NCBI GenBank assembly: GCA_012656075.1
Contig: JAAKBF010000164.1
Span: forward strand, 124,001-188,000
Direction: 5' to 3'
From: Phytophthora hibernalis
Taxonomy: Eukaryota; Oomycota; Peronosporomycetes; Peronosporales; Peronosporaceae
Length of the DNA: 64,000 nucleotides
Under the pieces are notes generated by a model. It was not told where the DNA came from, did no database searches, and saw only the letters and a program-made list of their open reading frames with translations. Shown piece by piece: positions 62,621-64,000 of this stretch. The position numbers and the translations under genes are program-made. The stretch's first letter is position 1, and each line of letters begins with the position of its first letter.

Positions 62621-64000
62621 ATGTGCAAAAAGTGTATTGATACGTGTATGTGATAGAGTGTGGGGGAGGTAGAGCGAAGCACCGTTCTAGTTCCACCGTT
62701 GTTGCGTGTGAAGGAATATATGGGTTTCAAATAATCAAAACATGAAGTCGGTTTGTCTACGAGCAAGCGAGTACGGCAGTTTCTCTTTACTCTGGCCACC
62801 GCACGAAAGAAATGCATGTACACTGAACAAGTAGCGACAGTGTTTCCCTCGTACGTGCAAGAACATGTCACTAAAGGAATAGGGACTATTAATGGTGTCA
62901 CTGACACTAGTGACACTGTCAGTGCAGCAATCCCATACTGTGTCCATGATAGTCTCTTGCACTCAAAATCTCGCAGTGCAGGACGTCATTACAGAGTTCC
63001 CCGGCAAAGGAGAACCGTAATCAGTGATTTACCTTGCAAAATTAGTACATGTGTCCCAAAGCCTTTCTCTATCGGAATACAAATCCGTTTGCAAATCTTT
63101 TAACCTGGGAGAATTTATTGGTCCCACCTTTCTCTCTTTGCCGGGGAACTCTGTATTTAGGACGAGATAAAATCGAATGCATCGATTGTCGATGGTAACT
63201 TTTCCTTGAAGATGGGCACACCTGTTTCAGTAGTCGCATTAGTCGACAAGATTGCTGAATGACACCACCACAGCCTATCGCCGCTCGAACACCACACATG
63301 CCGCCGGCACGGTGCCGCTACATATTTGTATTATATCTTCCTGTCGCCCGCTACAGTCTTTTCTCTTTTCGACATCGGCACTAGCTGACCCATTTAAGTG
63401 GCTTTCGTCATTAACGGCGAACGACGGCATGGACAGTCTCGATCGCGTTTGGCTGTGCGCGGTGTCCGCGGTAGCAGCTGATGAGTAAGTCGCACAGTGA
63501 TTCCCTTAGATACTTGACACCGGGGTCGACGACCTGTACATGTTACTGTAAAAAGGTCTGTTCATCATGTTGTAGACACGAGATTCTTTAGTGTCGGGCC
63601 CACGCCACACCTGGACGACTCACCAGTGCAGCAACGTCGCTCGGTCGGTCTGTCGATTCCAGTGTGCACGGTCGAAGCTAAATGCAAACACGCCCAAGCC
63701 TGTTCGAGTGATCGATAATTGCCTGCCATACGAAAAGCACATCGCTCGCTGTCATCAATAGTGCAGCAACAGCTTGCGCTGAAAGAATTTCCGCAATCTG
63801 GCACGATGTGGAGCCTCGCCACAATGCGTGTAGGTCTACCCGACCCAGGGACAATGTCAATACAGTACAACACTTTGACGGCCTTGTCCAGCGTGGCTAA
63901 AAATGGATTCTAAATCAGTTAAATTACCAATATAATTAAAATATTGATTTTTATTAATTTATTATCATTAATTTACCCCTTGTTTTGGATATAAACTAAT
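62621..64000. other. Spacer after PL3 copy 3, running off the window
   Basis: Repeats 58345-59724 with only homopolymer-length differences and a few substitutions (for example ATCGTTCG versus ATCGCTCG). At the same period a further PL3 gene would start near 64894, outside the window. Confidence 0.85.
62992..63153. mobile_element. Tc1/mariner-type MITE, 162 bp (spacer copy 2)
   Basis: Same element, ends and TA flanks as 58715-58876, duplicated with the tandem unit and not by separate transposition. Confidence 0.88.

Overview
The window looks like the nuclear genome of a plant-pathogenic oomycete, most likely Phytophthora or a close relative. The evidence is: secreted pectin and pectate lyases (PL1 and PL3), a necrosis-inducing NLP relic, spliceosomal introns of about 45-85 bp with CTAAY branch sites, an oomycete-type initiator/flanking promoter upstream of a secreted phosphatase gene, and degenerate copia, piggyBac-like, hAT-like and PIF/Harbinger-like elements. 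I saw no rRNA, tRNA or CRISPR array.

Layout. 1-10.8 kb is gene-dense: the 3' part of BUB3 (+), a two-domain PL1 lyase (-), an RCC1-repeat plus IPT/TIG protein (-), an astacin metalloprotease (+) and a secreted HAD phosphatase (-). 12-17.3 kb is a dead piggyBac-like element bounded by TTAA sites and interrupted by a 992-bp solo LTR. 17.3-21.2 kb is mostly empty apart from an RNase H fragment. 21.2-26.9 kb is a complete but frameshifted copia retrotransposon with a perfect 5-bp target duplication. 27-28 kb holds relics of the HAD phosphatase gene and of an NLP gene. 28.2-37.6 kb is a second housekeeping block: an iron-ADH-like dehydrogenase (+), a TMEM198-like 7-TM protein (-), a kinesin-like coiled-coil protein with a degenerate motor (+) and a PH-FYVE-PI4-kinase (-). 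40-45.9 kb is a graveyard of Harbinger, hAT and nitroreductase pseudogenes. 46.4-47.8 kb is a secreted mucin-like protein. 50.3-64 kb is a recent array of near-identical two-domain PL3 pectate lyase genes: copy 1 inverted, copies 2 and 3 in direct tandem with a 4276-bp period, and the spacer for a further copy running off the window.

Most conserved genes are broken by single-base shifts. At nine sites the frame is restored by adding one G or C to a G/C run of two to four, so most of these genes are probably intact and the shifts are base-calling or assembly errors. They are annotated here as CDS spanning the shifts. True decay (several unrelated stops, lost catalytic residues) is confined to the transposon, NLP and nitroreductase relics.

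Functionally, the secreted set (PL1, PL3 x3, astacin, HAD phosphatase, mucin-like) fits plant cell-wall attack and cell-surface roles. The PI4-kinase, BUB3 and kinesin-like genes belong to core lipid signalling and mitosis/cytoskeleton. The most unusual items are the PL3 array with its inverted copy and MITE-adjacent breakpoint, the pseudo-motor kinesin, the half-tRNA-primed copia element and the dehydrogenase lacking iron ligands.
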